From positions 7,068,001 through 7,132,000 of the forward strand of contig NC_083563.1 in NCBI RefSeq assembly GCF_019925205.1: a stretch of DNA of 64,000 nt. Direction: 5' to 3'. Made by a program: the position numbers and the translations under genes. This document shows, piece after piece, positions 63,937-64,000 of this stretch. The notes beneath the pieces were generated by a model. The model ran no database searches. It was not told the origin of the DNA and saw only the letters and a program-made list of their open reading frames with translations. Source of the DNA: Metopolophium dirhodum. Taxonomy: Eukaryota > Arthropoda > Insecta > Hemiptera > Aphididae. Numbering within the stretch: position 1 is the first letter of the stretch; each line of letters begins with the position of its first letter.

Positions 63937-64000
63937 TAGGTGATTCATAAAACATGCTCACCCCAATATTTTCCTATAATACTGCATTCATTCAAATTAT
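63937..64000 (+). mobile_element. Left end of TIR DNA element, cut by the window edge
   Basis: AGGTGATTCATAAAACATGC then TCACCCCAATATTTTCC parallels the left end at 23842-23885 (GTGATTCACCAAACATGCTC). The remainder lies outside the window. Confidence 0.55.

Noticed and set aside
1..64000. CRISPR arrays, bacterial operons, rRNA or endosymbiont DNA
   Set aside because: No regularly spaced direct repeats, no ribosome-binding-site and ORF clusters, and no conserved rRNA blocks were seen.

Overview
The window looks like a stretch of aphid (Hemiptera: Aphididae) nuclear DNA. The base composition is strongly AT-rich. Most of the sequence is non-coding. The dispersed elements (tRNA-derived SINEs, a repeat with GATTCTGAGCG-type ends, TIR elements beginning CAGRGTGATTCA) are of kinds I associate with aphid genomes. 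The only confidently identified gene part is an insect-type exon. The aphid call is inference; arthropod is much safer. There are no bacterial operons, CRISPR arrays, rRNA genes or intact tRNA genes.

Genes. One protein-coding exon can be named: a 176-bp internal exon on the minus strand (15401-15576). It encodes the region before the first immunoglobulin domain and the first half of that domain of a Dpr (defective proboscis extension response) cell-surface protein. The other exons of that gene are not recognisable here, so most of the window is probably its long introns or intergenic DNA. A second, unnamed exon-like block lies on the plus strand at 27661-27893. Weaker exon-like signals are at 35546-35680 (minus), 47749-47861 (plus, non-coding) and in GC-elevated blocks at 13376-13768, 19980-20720 and 46839-47330.

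Mobile elements dominate what can be identified. There are five decayed 3' ends of non-LTR retrotransposons (2319-2562 +, 33870-34105 +, 41550-41727 -, 56771-57972 +, 63072-63240 -). There are five SINE insertions (5279-5333 -, 5370-5655 +, 14854-15079 -, about 16124-16411 +, 26446-26641 -), three of them with perfect target-site duplications. A pogo/Tigger-like DNA transposon remnant lies at 22812-23437. Short TIR or fold-back elements lie at 3922-4199, 23842-24172, 43230-43648 and 63937-64000 (cut by the window edge).

Simple repeats include a ~100-bp CA tract (39410-39511), GT, ACAT, TAA, AAAAC and TA tracts, and four tandem copies of the insect telomeric pentamer TTAGG (29538-29557). Nothing here amounts to a convincing new biological system. 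The most worthwhile follow-ups are the unnamed exon at 27661, the SINE tails that appear under two different heads, and two long inverted repeats able to form hairpin RNA (26817-26962 and 43230-43648).
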